This document shows, in pieces, positions 25,690 through 39,637 of a stretch of 64,000 nucleotides of DNA. How positions within the stretch are numbered: the first letter of the stretch is position 1; each line of letters begins with the position of its first letter. The notes beneath the pieces are model-generated. The model was not told the origin of the DNA, ran no database searches, and saw only the letters and a list, made by a program, of their open reading frames with translations. A program made the translations under genes and the position numbers. Source of the stretch: Flaccisagitta enflata (lineage: Eukaryota > Chaetognatha > Sagittoidea > Aphragmophora); the NCBI GenBank assembly GCA_965153355.1, contig OZ231126.1, forward strand, positions 56,172,001-56,236,000, in the 5' to 3' direction.

Positions 25690-25830
25690 AAAATCCACTT
25701 GAGGCCGATCGCCAATGAGGAACCTTTTTTTCCATTCCACTCATGGCCGAATCATGAAATGAGGGCAGTGAGCTTCCAATCCACTCAAGGCCGATTCGGC
25801 CTTGAGTGTTTGAGCTCTAAACTCTAGTAC
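25690..25830. repeat. CACTCAAG palindromic element, copy 2
   Basis: CACTCAAGGCCGATTCGGCC continues as TTGAGTG, a near-perfect palindrome, after AATGAGGGCAGTGAGCTTCC. Shares this order with 18570-18720. Confidence 0.6.
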
Positions 25831-25857
25831 GAAATTCGTACTTAAGATACCTCCTCG

Positions 25858-25975
25858 AAACAAGGCCAACATCCATAAGTCGCGTTTGAGACTTACAGAT
25901 TGACTTAGAATGACTTAGAATGACTAAAAATGACTCAATATACTCTTAAATGACTTTAAATGACTTGAAGAAATT
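25858..25975 (-). mobile_element. HP end fragment, GACTTAGAATGACTT type
   Basis: AACAAGGCCAACATCCATAA, GTCGCGTTTGAG, then GACTTAGAATGACTT repeats. The same block makes the distal part of HP copies at 35191-35449 and 36939-37219. No array or hairpin end is seen. Confidence 0.55.
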
Positions 25976-26169
25976 GTTTGGTCTGATATTGAAAATGTAC
26001 AAAATAGCACCCTTTCTATGTCCCTATCAATGTGTTGCGTAACGACTTGACCGTAACGCAGAAACATGCATTTTACCATGGCAATGACACGTAACGAAGC
26101 ACCATTTTGGCGCAAAATTCAGGCGTTATTCTGTTTTGTTGTCATATGAGCGGCAAACCCATAAAAAGT

Positions 26170-27212
<1,043 letters not shown>

Positions 27213-27297
27213 TGTGACGGACCGACAGACCAACTAACCAACGGACCAATGGACAGACGGATAAAGCAGTGTAGAGTCGCATGCACGCAACTAAAAA
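27213..27297 (-). mobile_element. HP element, hairpin half only
   Basis: Minus-strand reading: AGTTGCGTGCATGCGACT, CTACACTGCTTTATCC, a GTCC/GGTT array and TCACAC. The distal half is absent. Confidence 0.62.
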
Positions 27298-27555
27298 ATC
27301 AAAACAAAAAGAAAATAAAGAAAAACTCTAAAACTTTTAAAAAATCATGTCATGATTATCAAAATTCTTAGAAATTTCTACAAATGTTTTCATTCAATTT
27401 GCCATATCATATAGTAGTACATACAATCTGTATGCGAGTATAAATTGAAACAACTTATTATCATGTTACTATAACTTATAAGAAATGGTCTTTTGTACTA
27501 TTTTTCAATATTTTTTATATATCAGTACATACAGATTTATCAAAATATTTTGTAG

Positions 27556-27825
27556 TCATGAAAAGGGACCGTGTTTGACATCACTTCATCATTTGGGCAG
27601 CAGCAGTGAAGCCAAAGACCGCAAAAAAAAAAAAAACCAAACAAAAGAAGTAAAGCGTGATGGATGGACGGACGGACGGACGGACGGACGGACGGACGGA
27701 CGGACGGACAGACGGATGGACAGACAGACGGACGGACGGAGAGACAGATGGACTGACGGTCGGACCAATGGACCGATGGACCGACAAAGCGGGGTGTAGA
27801 GTCGCGTAGCACGCGACTAAAGAAA
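27556..27825 (-). mobile_element. HP element with long GGAC array
   Basis: Minus-strand reading: AGTCGCGTGCTACGCGACT, CTACACCCCGCTTTGTCG, a GTCC array of about 100 bp, GCTTTACTTC, a poly-T run, and GCTGCTGCCCAAATGATGAA. The distal end has decayed. Confidence 0.72.
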
Positions 27826-29262
<1,437 letters not shown>

Positions 29263-29274
29263 TGATTCATTTTT

Positions 29275-29331
29275 GGGCAGCGGCCGCGGAGGGGCCGATG
29301 CCCTATCATTCCACATGTGCAACTCCTGGGA
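29275..29331 (-). mobile_element. PAL left-end fragment
   Basis: GGGCAGCGGCCGCGGAGGGG, CGATGCCCTATCATTCCACA. Only the outer end is visible. Confidence 0.55.
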
Positions 29332-29415
29332 CAAAAATCTATACCTTTTGACCTATGAAGAAATGATGATTAAAATCAGTAAGAAATACCATGATTTTAG
29401 GCTGATTCTTGGCCT

Positions 29416-29586
29416 TTAGTCGCGGACAAGCGATTCTATAAGAGGCTTGTCCGTCATTCTGTCCCTCCATCCGTCCATCTGTTTGTCTGTTGGAGTATTG
29501 GTCCATAATGATCGAGTTGAAAACAAGCATTTCCGCCCCTGCCCACTTGTCCAACACTGGTATTGGCCGTGTATTCGGCCTTGTTT
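29416..29586 (+). mobile_element. HP family element
   Basis: TTAGTCGCGGACAAGCGATT, CTATAAGAGGCTTGTCC, a short GTCC array, CGCCCCTGCCCACTTGTCC, and end GGCCGTGTATTCGGCCTTGT. Resembles the copy at 5474-5628. Confidence 0.75.
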
Positions 29587-29699
29587 CTTTCGACACCACG
29601 TCGGAATAAACAAGGCACATATAAAAATCGCTTTCTGTAGATTCTCTCCGATCTTAACTTGAGATTTCAAACGCATGATCTCTTATTTACTTTACATCT

Positions 29700-29830
29700 T
29701 GGGAAGGTGGAGGGGCAGAAAGAGGAGGAAGTGGAAGAAGGGGAGGAAGAAGGGGAGGGGAAAAAAGAGAGGGAGAAGTGGAAGAGGGGGAGGAAGAAGG
29801 GGAGGGGAAGAAAGAGAGGAAGAAGTGGTG
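29700..29830. repeat. polypurine tandem duplication
   Basis: Two units of about 50 bp (GAAGAAGGGGAGGGGAA core) in an all-purine tract of about 130 bp. Confidence 0.8.
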
Positions 29831-30243
29831 CGGTTTAACTTCCGGCACTCCAAATTTTATCATTTGTTTATCCCACGCATGCAACGGCTTTTTCCAAGCA
29901 AACATAAAATTGGCTTTACGAATAATATTTTCGTAGTAATGCCATAAGGTTTGATACTTTGTTTTTTTGTTTTGGCAGTTATCTTCTTCATTTCCATCCA
30001 GACGCCTTTTCATTCCCTGGATCTTTAAACACCTTCACGTTGTTGGCGCATCAGACGCAATATCTATCTTGGCCACTATACATAACAAAGATTACATTTG
30101 TCCGTCATTTGGGGGTTTGTGTACGTGTTTCCGTTTTCTGGATGGCTTCTGGTCCGTAATATGGACAGTGAGCTTATTTTATAAAGGGACATATTTGAAA
30201 TTGTTTATTTTTCACCTTTCTTCGAATTTCGTTTTACTGTCAA

Positions 30244-30247
<4 letters not shown>
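29831..30247. other. no gene recognised
   Basis: Unique sequence, open for 172 codons across 29967-30485 only because it runs into the CT array. No family recognised. Confidence 0.45.

Positions 30248-30333
<86 letters not shown>
30248..30333. repeat. (CT)n microsatellite
   Basis: CT tract of about 85 bp. Confidence 0.97.
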
Positions 30334-30337
<4 letters not shown>

Positions 30338-30608
30338 TGGAAGTGTTTTCACTACATTCAGTGTAAGTGAAAATGAAAGTGGTAGGAGTGGTAGTGTTGT
30401 AGTGGAAGCAATGATAGTTGTGGTGTTGGTCGTGGGTCTTGTGTCTCCATTTGGCAACAAATCCCATATCTATCATCGCCTTTAAGTGGTGACTCAACGC
30501 TCACCCGAGTGGAACCCTTTTCTGCGGAATTCTGCTTCTATGGCTGCCATCCGCTTTTCGACTTTCTGCTCCCAAAAACCACAAAATCGAAAAAGACTCT
30601 CTTTAAGC

Positions 30609-30843
<235 letters not shown>

Positions 30844-30931
30844 GACAGTGACAGCGACAGAGGCAGTCTGAGACACAGTCTGTTAGTCAAAAACAACATC
30901 AGGCTTTTCTTACCTATTTAGAATGCTAAGG

Positions 30932-32462
30932 CAGTTATTCCGTTGGCGTTATTATGGCATTATCGTCCCAAATAGGGGAACGACGTATCAAAAATCCTAG
31001 TATGCAGCAGTTTCAAAACGTCCAAAAAACCATTTATGCATACAACAACGTCCTTTTGTGGTTGTAATCTGGGGTTTCAAAACGCAGGCATAGTTGCCGT
31101 TTTGAAACCACGTTTTTTGGGAGTATCAAAACTGCATAAAAAGGGCTTTTGAAAACATGTGGCAGTAAAATCATGAAATATGAAATCGCCGTTCCCATAA
31201 GCAATTTTTTTGCAGTTCTGAAACTGTAAAAAAGTTACTTGTAAAAACGTTTCATAAATTCAATTTTTTGCAGTTTCAAAACTTCAATTCTTTCCAGTTT
31301 CAAAACTGTAAAATATAAGCTTTTTGTAACGTCCTTCAAAGTAGTCAAACATTACACATTAACAAATTTACATAAAATACAAGTGACATGGAGTCATAAT
31401 TCAACAACAATTCAATTGCGAATTGACACTGACACTGACAATCTGATGTTTTTGCGACTATAACCATTTATATTGACTACTTTTGGTGAGCAGATTTCTT
31501 TTGGAGTAGATAAAGTAGTCGCAAAAGCATTAGATGATTGTGATTGTAGTTCAGGTAGAGAGCAGGGCAGCGGACCCAAAGAGGTCGATGCTTTCAGTTT
31601 CACACATATAGGACATTTTCTGCTCCTCCTCCTCCGACTCCTCCGCACCCCCCTTCCCCATATCTCCCCATCTCCCCATATCTCAGCCTCGAGGCCCATA
31701 TCTCAGCCACAAGGTCAAAATCCTAGGCCCAAATCCCTTGAGGCTGAAATTTGGGGCTTGGGGTTGGGATTTGGGCCTTGAGGTTGGAATTTGGGCCTCA
31801 TGTCTGGGATGTGGGCCTCGAGGCTGGGATAAAAGCCTCAAGGCTGGGATATGGGCCTCGAGGTTGGGGGGAAGAGGGATACGGAGGAGAAGAAGAAGGA
31901 GAAAATTCCCCATATGTATGAAAGCATAGGTCATCAACCCATTTGGGAAAACCAAGAGTGGCTAACGGGGCACTCTTCCATTTATTTCAGTTTGGGTAAA
32001 GTTAGGGAAATTGTTCCACCTAGCATATAACCATGTTTCACTTTTTGAATGCATTCTTTCTTAGTTTCAATACTTCGATTTTTTGCGTTTTCAAAACGGT
32101 AAAAAAGGTGATAAGATTATAAAGATCTATAGATTTTTTTCCCTTGCTGGCTGTAATTTTAGCGCTGTTTTCAAGCGTTTTGAAACGCAAAAATCTCATG
32201 GTTTCAAAACTTTAGAATTGCAAAGTTTTGAAACGGCAACTATGCCTCAAAATTCGTTTCAAAAGTTGCGCATACTTGTGGTTTTGAAACGACAATATAA
32301 GATCGTTTTAAAACTGCATAAGAACGCCCGTTTCAAAACGGCTTTTTTAGGCAGTTTTGTGACAAAAATTCATAATTTTTGTTTCAGTAATCCACTTTTT
32401 TGCATTTTTGAAACGATTTTTGGCGGATTAATACGTTATATAGGAACGCCACGGAATATCTC
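30932..32462 (+). mobile_element. hAT-like non-autonomous element, copy 1
   Basis: A 1531-bp element with ends CAGTTATTCCGTTGGCG and (inverted) GAGATATTCCGTGGCG. Perfect 8-bp direct repeats TGCTAAGG flank it (30924-30931, 32463-32470), the target-duplication length of the hAT superfamily. The interior holds many copies of GTTTTGAAAC/GTTTCAAAAC in both halves and a PAL element at about 31516-31950. No transposase frame is present. The 131-codon frame at 32083-32478 mostly translates the repeated motif. Confidence 0.82.
31516..31950 (+). mobile_element. PAL element inside hAT copy 1
   Basis: TAGTCGCAAAAGCATTAGAT, AGCAGGGCAGCGGACCCAAA, a core of GAGGCCCATATCTCAGCC-type units that inverts near 31740, and the inverted end GAAAGCATAGGTCATCAACC. 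An extra inverted PAL end (GATGTTTTTGCGACTA) lies at 31443-31460. The same arrangement is in hAT copy 2. Confidence 0.72.
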
Positions 32463-32470
32463 TGCTAAGG

Positions 32471-33076
32471 ATCCATAGTAAGAAACTGTGTTCCATCTGA
32501 GCTTCACAAGACCGCATACCAAGAAGCTCTACCGTCCAAATAATTCATGTATCAAATTACTTTATTAATGAATATGCTATCAAAGCTGTGTAAAACTTCT
32601 TTCTGTGCCATTCCTTGAGTCAAAATATGGTAAAATAAAAAAGTGTTTGCCCATTCTGATCTTATCTTCAAATAATGTCTGCAATAAAAGAAACTTTTTT
32701 CTTTTCATTTGCTCCCATCATTTTCACTCCTTAGCTGTTGAGAAATCCTCCCCCGCCCCCCCCCGCCCACCCCCCGCCCCCTGCCCCACGACTGCCTCCT
32801 TTCCTCTCTCTCTCACACACGGCCAATCCATTTCCACTTGAGCTTCTCTCTTCACTTCGCCACTTAAAATCGTTTTCCTCGCTATTTTATTCACAAACGC
32901 AGGCAGACTCAGAGGCAGAAAAAAAGGAATAAAAAGATTCAGACAGGGCTAGATGGAAGACGATTTGAAGTGTTAAAGGTTTTCTTTCTCAATTTTTTAG
33001 GTATTTCATTTATTTTCTTTATTTTTCCTTTATTTCATCCTCCTAAAAATTTTTACCTCATGGACTCTCCCTTTTT
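32471..33076. other. no gene recognised; C-run cluster
   Basis: Unique sequence with a cluster of C runs at 32748-32788 and no supported gene. Confidence 0.5.
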
Positions 33077-33568
33077 GGGCAGCGGCCCTAAAGGGCCAAT
33101 GTCCTCTAGGACACAGGGGTTAATTTCCAGACATCCGTCCTTCCATCCGTCCATCCCCCCCCCCCCGGTTGGCCATCGAAGCCTCAAATTGGCGGTCCCA
33201 GACCTAAATTTGGCCCAATTTAGCCCTAACCGGGCGCCAAAGGGCAATATGTGGTCAGCGATACCCATTGCCCAGCTTTGCATGGTTTTGCGTCGGAATG
33301 AAAGGAAGCAGGGCAGTGGCCCTGAAGGGGACAAAGTCCTGTAGAACACTGTGGGACTTTTGTTCATTTGTCCATCTGTCCCTCCATGCCCTCTCAGGCC
33401 TGAAATCTATCCTCTGAGGCCTGAAATTGGCCCTACCACGCCTTGGAGGGCCGATTTCAGGCCTGAGAGGGCCTGGGAGAGACAAACAAACAGGCGAACA
33501 AACAAACAAATGAACAAAATTCCCTCTGTGTTTTACAGGACTTTGTCTCCTTCAGGGCCGCTGCCCAA
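33077..33568. mobile_element. PAL variant, composite of two facing ends
   Basis: GGGCAGCGGCCCTAAAGG, GTCCTCTAGGACACAGGGG and ATCCGTCC at the left. Then AATATGTGGTCAGCGATACC, AGCAGGGCAGTGGCCCTGAA, TGAAATCTATCCTCTGAGGC units, and the inverted end CAGGACTTTGTCTCCTTCAG, GGCCGCTGCCCAA. It looks like two PAL variants joined, or one with an internal rearrangement. Confidence 0.65.
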
Positions 33569-34719
33569 TAGACCAAATATTCAGGTGTGTCAATATGCAA
33601 AAGGTTTTTTGATGAAACCATCAACATAAGACAGCATAGGATATTAAATTCAAAGACCTTTAGCGTTTTTATTGTATCAAATTTCATTCATCTTCCATTT
33701 TTATCAGAGCCCCTTTTTAGACGCTAATTTGTATATTGCTGTGTTGATGATTTTCTATCAGTATCATTGTTACTGAACTTAATCAGATTCAACACATAGA
33801 TATCTTGGTGCTAATTAAAGTTGCAACAAAGTAATGGTTGTTTATTTATCACCAAAGTTGTATAAAGAGACAATAACCAATCTTTTCTATAGAAGTTATG
33901 CATCTTATTTTCACCAAAACTCAGTGCAGATGCTGGAAGTATATATATATTTGACAATCTTTTCTTGCGCTAAAAAATTGGAAGGTGATGGCTAGCCAAC
34001 ATTGGGTAAGAATTGATTCTTTTCATGTTTTGTACCAATTCATGTCTAACAAAGAAAAATCTATTGCATTTCAATTGAAAGACCTGATTCCTGGGTTGAT
34101 TACTGTTTTTCAAATGCATTGACTTTATTCAGGGGAACAAAAATTTAAATGAGAACTAATTTTTAAAATCTTACGACAACAGTAAAAAGTCCAACAGCAT
34201 CAGTAGACATGATAAGTGTAATTGCATCTTTTTGGATCAAGCTAGAAAATCTTGGTGAGGTCAATATATGTCGAACTAGTTGATGTTGAACAAAACAATT
34301 GGTTGTTCTGCCTTATGGTCAACTCAATTCTTACTGCTGAAGAAGTTAGTTAAAACTATTATTCATGATATCAAAATTTATGGAATACCAATTTTATCAG
34401 AAAACTTAAAAAAAGACTAAAAGAGAAAAAGGAATCATTTTTTTGTAGTTGATGGAGTATTGCATATGATATTCCATCAATTTTTAACTAAGTCCCAAAC
34501 AACACGTTAACAACCAAACATCTGAATTCATTGATAATCAAAGTTAAGAAACTGATTGAAGAATTTTTCGATAGGGAATTTTTCTGACCATAAAATCATA
34601 AAAATTTGAAAACAAAGCCAGAATTGCTTTTACAGAAAATGTTCGTACCCTAAAAATGATGCCTTAGACATCAGGCTTTGCATTCCTCCTCTGTTGTCCT
34701 CCTCTGTGGTCCTCTGTTG
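33569..34719. other. no gene recognised
   Basis: About 1.1 kb of A/T-rich unique sequence with no long frame, RNA gene or recognised repeat. Confidence 0.6.
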
Positions 34720-34814
34720 ACCTTTGGGGCCGCTGCCCTGCTCTATCTCCACTACTTCACTTGCTCGCTTTAAGGTATCGGGTACCGCTGACCATGTGTG
34801 ATCCTTGGATGACT
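34720..34814 (-). mobile_element. PAL hairpin-end fragment
   Basis: TTTGGGGCCGCTGCCCTGCT, GGTATCGGGTACCGCTGACC, ATGTG, then terminal hairpin ATCC-TT-GGAT followed by GACTAG. The stem matches the copy at 53736-54293 and differs from CGC/GCG copies. Confidence 0.68.
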
Positions 34815-34907
34815 AGTTTACCCTCTTTTTAAGTCACTCCGTCTAAAGTGGAACCGGCGCAAAGTTTCAAATACCTACCCTCATACGGATGGAACGGATA
34901 AAGCTGT

Positions 34908-35168
<261 letters not shown>

Positions 35169-35190
35169 ATTGAAGAATTGAAATAAAAAG

Positions 35191-35449
35191 AAACAAGGCC
35201 AACACCTTACAGTCGCGTGCGGTTGTTAAGACCATTAGACCAAAAGAATAAAACTAAAAGACAAAAAGACCAAAAGACTAAGAGACTAAAGATAAATTGA
35301 CTAGAATTAACTTTAAATAACTTAAAATGACTTAGAATGACATAAAATGGCGTAAAATGGCAAAAAAAGCAAAGCGTTACCGACGGACCGATGGCCCGAC
35401 AGACAGACCAACCGCCAGACGGACAGAGTGGGTTGTAGACTAAAAAAAA
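35191..35449 (-). mobile_element. HP element, GACTTAGAATGACTT type, hairpin lost
   Basis: AACAAGGCCAACACCTTACA, GTCGCGTGCGG, AACTTAAAATGACTTAGAAT units, then a GGAC/CCAAC array, and GGTTGTAGACTAAAAA. The terminal stem is deleted between the GTAGA and CTAAA flanks. Confidence 0.7.
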
Positions 35450-35653
35450 GAGTAAAAAGATTGGATACCAATTCACCTGATTGAATTCATCTGTGACTGC
35501 CGCAAATTGGCATATTTGGTGGAGATATGGAGTAATCATGTAGGCGTGAAACTCGAGTTTGCTTTTCCGGTTTTCCAGTTCATTCAACGGCAACGAGTAC
35601 GTTTCCTTCGTCCTTATCTCTCTGTAGCCTCCTGCTTTCCACCTCTTCGGTTT

Positions 35654-35886
35654 TTAGTCGCGTGCTACGCGACTCTACACCCCGCTTTGTCGGTCCGTCA
35701 GTTGGTCCGTCCGTCCGTCCGTCCGTCCGTCCGTCCGTCCGTCCGTCCGTCCGTCCGTCACACTTTACTTTTTTGGGGTTTTTGCGGTTTATGGCCTCAC
35801 CACTCCTGCCCAAATGATCAAGTGACCTCAAATATGGCCCCTGCCCACCCGCACGCGACTGGGGTAGCCGTGTTTCCGGCCTTGTT
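35654..35886 (+). mobile_element. HP family element, well preserved
   Basis: AGTCGCGTGCTACGCGACT hairpin, CTCTACACCCCGCTTTGTCG, a (GTCC)n array of about 55 bp, CACACTTTACTTTTTTGGGG, CTCACCACTCCTGCCCAAAT, GGCCCCTGCCCACCCGCACG, CGACT, and end GTAGCCGTGTTTCCGGCC TTGTT. Shows every module of the family. Confidence 0.82.
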
Positions 35887-35940
35887 CTACCAACTATTGG
35901 GTATGCTTCTGTTCCGACTCAGGAGCATATCGCTGCTTGA

Positions 35941-36135
35941 CTTTTTAGGCGCGTGCTTCGCAACTCGACACCATGCTTTGGCCGTCCGTCCGTCCGTCGG
36001 TTGGTCACACTTTTACTTTATTTTATGATTTTTATTCTTTGACCTCACTGCTCCTGCCCAAATGGTCTAGTGACTTCAAATATGGTCCTTGCCCACCCAC
36101 ACGTTTATGGGGTAGACGTGTATCCGGTCTTGTTT
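35941..36135 (+). mobile_element. HP family element
   Basis: AGGCGCGTGCTTCGCAACT, CCATGCTTTGGCCGTCC, short array, CTCACTGCTCCTGCCCAAAT, CCTTGCCCACCCACACG, and end ACGTGTATCCGGTCTTGTT. It lies 55 bp after the previous copy in the same orientation. Confidence 0.75.
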
Positions 36136-36938
36136 TCTCTTCTCATTTGTAATTTAGCCGTTTTGCATTTGCCCTATTTGAACTGTATCTCCTTTGCTAC
36201 ATATTTTGTTAGAAAAAATTCAATTCATAATAGCTCTGTTAAATAACGTAACACAAACGTTAAAACTATACAAAATAGCCGTTCTCGTAATCTTTCCTCG
36301 TAATTGCGTAATTGTGCATACACTCCACATTAGCCCTAACTTGGTCTTGTACATGGAAAACAAAATTTACTAATGTGATCTAAAATTGATTAATGGGACT
36401 TCCTTTTTGTTGGCGAATGTTCATTAAAGACGCTCTGTTTAGAAGGATATTCGACTGTATAACACTTTGGAATAATAAACCGGTGTGTTTATATTCATCA
36501 AATTCACCAGCCTCCCCCCCCCCCTCCACCATCGTGGCATGAAATTTCGCTCCCTCGCACGCACGCGTAACTCACGCCTCACAATATAAAATTTCCGAAC
36601 AAAACGGTTCGCTCCCTCGCTCTCGGGCACGCACCGATTGTCAGCACTTAACGTCAGTCTATGGGTTTTGGCGGGTCTTGGCCCCCGGCGCATTGTTTGG
36701 CCCGATTGCCCCCCTGATATATACTTCGCCCGCTAACTGTTATGATAACTGCTCAGCCAAAGACAATGCGCCACTCAAGCGCCGACTCACTCGAGCGGGA
36801 AACCACGCCGCACCGCGCCACCACTCCAACCGACATATACAACCGGCGCACAGTGGTGCACACTTTTACGTCAATGATTCAGCCTCTAGATAAATCTATG
36901 TATCAATGTAGACAATCCTCGGATTTTGTGTGTTTTGT
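36136..36938. other. no gene recognised; CpG-rich 36540-36860
   Basis: The right half is GC- and CpG-rich (CACGCACGCGTAACTCACGC, GCGCCGACTCACTCGAGCGG), unlike its A/T-rich neighbours. It could be a promoter or old exon. Short open frames on both strands have no recognised family. Confidence 0.35.
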
Positions 36939-37219
36939 TTTTAGTCGCGTGCTACGCAACTCTACACCCCGCTTTGTCGATCGATCGGACGGTCGGTCGG
37001 TCGGTCGGATGGTCGGTTGGTCGGTTGGTCGGTTGGTCGGTTAGTCGGTTGGTCGGTCGGTTGGTCGGTTGGTTGGTCCCCTTTTCACTCTTTTGGCGGT
37101 TTTAAGCTTTTTGGGCTCGCAGCTCCTTCCTTTCTGGTCACCTTGAGTCATTTAAACTCAATTTAAGTCATCTTAAGCTATTTATGGCCTGCACGCGACT
37201 TATAGGTGTTGGCCTTGTT
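36939..37219 (+). mobile_element. HP element with long GGTC/GGTT array
   Basis: AGTCGCGTGCTACGCAACT, CTACACCCCGCTTTGTCG, a GGTC/GGTT array of about 100 bp, then TTTAAGCTTTTTGGGCTCGC, AAGTCATCTTAAG-type units, CTGCACGCGACTTATAG and end GTTGGCCTTGTT. Confidence 0.76.
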
Positions 37220-37255
37220 CAAAGATAAAGTACAAGTGGTATGACGGATGCACTT

Positions 37256-37391
37256 TTTTGGTCGCGGACACGCGACTCTATGAGCCACTTAGTCGGTCCG
37301 TCGGTCGGTCCGTCCATCACAAAGTCAAGTTTCGAGGTATTCCGCTCCTGCTCACCCGTCCGCAACTAATGCTGCCGTGTATACGGCCTTG
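37256..37391 (+). mobile_element. HP element, short copy
   Basis: GTCGCGGACACGCGACT, CTATGAGCCACTTAGTCGG, short array, CGCTCCTGCTCACCCGTCCG, and end GCCGTGTATACGGCCTTGT. Third HP insertion in the same direction within about 1.7 kb. Confidence 0.75.
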
Positions 37392-37835
37392 TTACACTGA
37401 ATGTCACTGACAATCAGCCAACCTATTAGAAAATAATAGGGTTTGACTACCTTGTCTTCAGAAGCAACTGCAATCAGCAAAAGATATATTGTGTGAAAAC
37501 TATTCACGTCTCATGATCCGGATCTAATAGCATATTACCTGTGGTTATTTCATGCAAAATTAAAGCACCCACATTCAAATAGTTTAGCTTCTATAACGTT
37601 TTCAAGTAAAAACCCACATCTTGCTTAGCAGCTTTTCATTTCAGATTTGACTGGATGTCTTTCATTTTAAACCTATACAATATATTAATGCTTTGAGCTA
37701 GAATTCTGTGATCGGACTCAAATTAAAGCTATTTTGTAGGAGATCATATCAAATTCATTGGATTTTCTATTTTTTTCTAAGATCAAAGAGGCTAAACTCC
37801 TTTATTCCATGTCACAAGATGCCTCAGTGAGTCTA
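37392..37835. other. no gene recognised
   Basis: A/T-rich. TTTGAGCTAGAATTCTGTGA at about 37693 resembles the interior motif of the TA-flanked MITEs, so an old element may lie here. Confidence 0.45.
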
Positions 37836-38209
37836 CTACGCGAATTAAAAAAAAAGACGCACCTTTTTATTTGCTGATATAAATGACTTAAAAAGTGTTT
37901 AAAAGAATTTATTGGAGAAAGTGATTTTGAAGATTTTTAAATTGTCTTTCATTCTAGACCAATCCCAGATCTGTATCTTCAACGGTTTAGGAGCTAGAGC
38001 TCTCTAAAGTGAGACACCATTTTGCTGAATTGCATCTTTTTCAAAGGAACTGCAAAAACAAATTTGGCAACATTTTTACTCAAACTAATGCCATTTCCAA
38101 ACGAAAAAAAAAATAGAGATACCATGGTCTATGATCTTAATTAGTTTTTTTATTTGTAATAACGCAATCAACCATTCAAAAGTGCGTCTTTTTTTTAAAA
38201 TTCACATAG
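37836..38209. mobile_element. TA-flanked MITE, CTACGCGAAT ends
   Basis: A 374-bp element. CTACGCGAATTAAAAAAAAA left and TTAAAATTCACATAG right, flanked by TA. Interior CATTCTAGACCAATCCCAGA and AACGGTTTAGGAGCTAGAGC match 28808-29213 in inverted order. Confidence 0.8.
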
Positions 38210-38700
38210 TAACCTATGCAACAAATATCATTGAATTCTACGCCATTGTGCGGTTAAATGGCGTTAAAAGTCCTTACCGAGGCCACTAGAAGAAAGCGGA
38301 AGAGAGAATTGGCGTCAATGTCGGTGGCGCTGTAAATGCTGCTCCCGCTGCGGCCGACGCGGCATCCACTGCCACTCTTATTACTGCGGCGTCGCCGAGC
38401 GACCGGTTTTGGCGCTGTTTAATCTCTGGGGTCCCATCTGTTGTTGCCCTTTTCCGCGGAAAACCATCTAGAATTTGGAGGGTTTGTTTCTGTTGATCTT
38501 TTTTTTCTTTTTTTTTCTATCATATACTTCCTCCACGGCTATTTCTTCGGCTTTTTCCTCTTCCTGGTTTGTTTTCTCTTTTCGCTTGTTCCTTTTCTTT
38601 CACTTTATACTATCTTTATTCTCATCTGTCAGGTAGTGACCATTCAATCATTTTAACAGACCTTTCCTGCTTTGGTATAGTACATATCAGCATTAGCTGC
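38210..38700. other. no gene recognised; CpG-rich 38270-38420
   Basis: A 150-bp GC-rich patch (GCTGCGGCCGACGCGGCATC) could hold an exon on either strand. I see only short frames and no convincing splice pair. Confidence 0.3.
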
Positions 38701-38863
38701 TTCTTCCTCTTTTTCTTCTTCTTTTTCTTATTCTTCATCCTCTCCTTCTCCTTCTTCTTCTTCTTCTTCTTCTTCTTCTTCTTCTTCTTCTTCTTCTTCT
38801 TCTTCTTCTTCTTCTTCTTCTTCTTCTTCTTCTTCTTCTTCTTCTTCTTCTTCTTCTTCTCTT
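38701..38863. repeat. (TTC)n microsatellite
   Basis: (TTC)n, degenerate until about 38748, then pure to 38861. It yields spurious poly-Phe, poly-Lys and poly-Glu frames. Confidence 0.96.
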
Positions 38864-39637
38864 TGACTTCCTCCTCTTTGCTCCTCCTTTTCCTGTTCAT
38901 CTCCATTGCTTGCCATTTATCAAAGCACAAAAATAAACCGAATATGCGCCATTCTATATCATATGGATGATTAGCAATTGTTGATAGAAAAAAAAAAACT
39001 ATCATTAAAACTCTTATTTGCCATAGCGAGACCTCAGCCAAAAGGGTAGTCCGCTAGGCAGCGCTCCCCTGCTTTTCTCCCCCCTCTTGTCTCATTCCTT
39101 CGTTACCTTCCTCCCTCTTCCCATCTTCATCGTCATTCTCGCCTGCCTCTCCTTTCCGCCAGTTTACACAAACAATCGTTTTTCATTCCGTCGCCTTCGG
39201 AGAGAGAGAGTGGGCGAAGAAAGAGACGAAGAAGAAGATGAGGAGGAGAGATGTGCATAAAATGTTTTATTGCCCAACGTCTTTTTTAAGTTTTTACAAG
39301 CGAGGACTTCCTTGAACTCAGTCATAACAATGCCATAATCCCGTTTCATATTTCCATTTTTATTTTCATTCTGCTTCCATCACTTCCCATCACTTTGTAG
39401 AAATCAACAAACATGAGCCAACGAAAAGCATTCATATCAACACCATATCCATATTGATTTTGACCGAAAAGAAGTCGTCCTCCATCTCTCCCTTTGCACC
39501 GCGGTTAAGAGATTCTAAACCCACCTTGTGAGTATTATGAGCTTTTTTTGTTCAAATGAATGCTACTGAAAAAAAATCGTTATCTCTGATGACAAATTTC
39601 ATTGATGGATTTGAATCCAAGGCACTGGAAAAATTAA
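38864..39637. other. no gene recognised
   Basis: Unique sequence without supported features. Confidence 0.5.

Noticed and set aside
32083-32478. 131-codon frame, also present at 58360-58767 on the minus strand
   Set aside because: Conserved only because the whole hAT-like element is duplicated; the peptide mostly reflects the repeated GTTTTGAAAC motif and has no transposase features.
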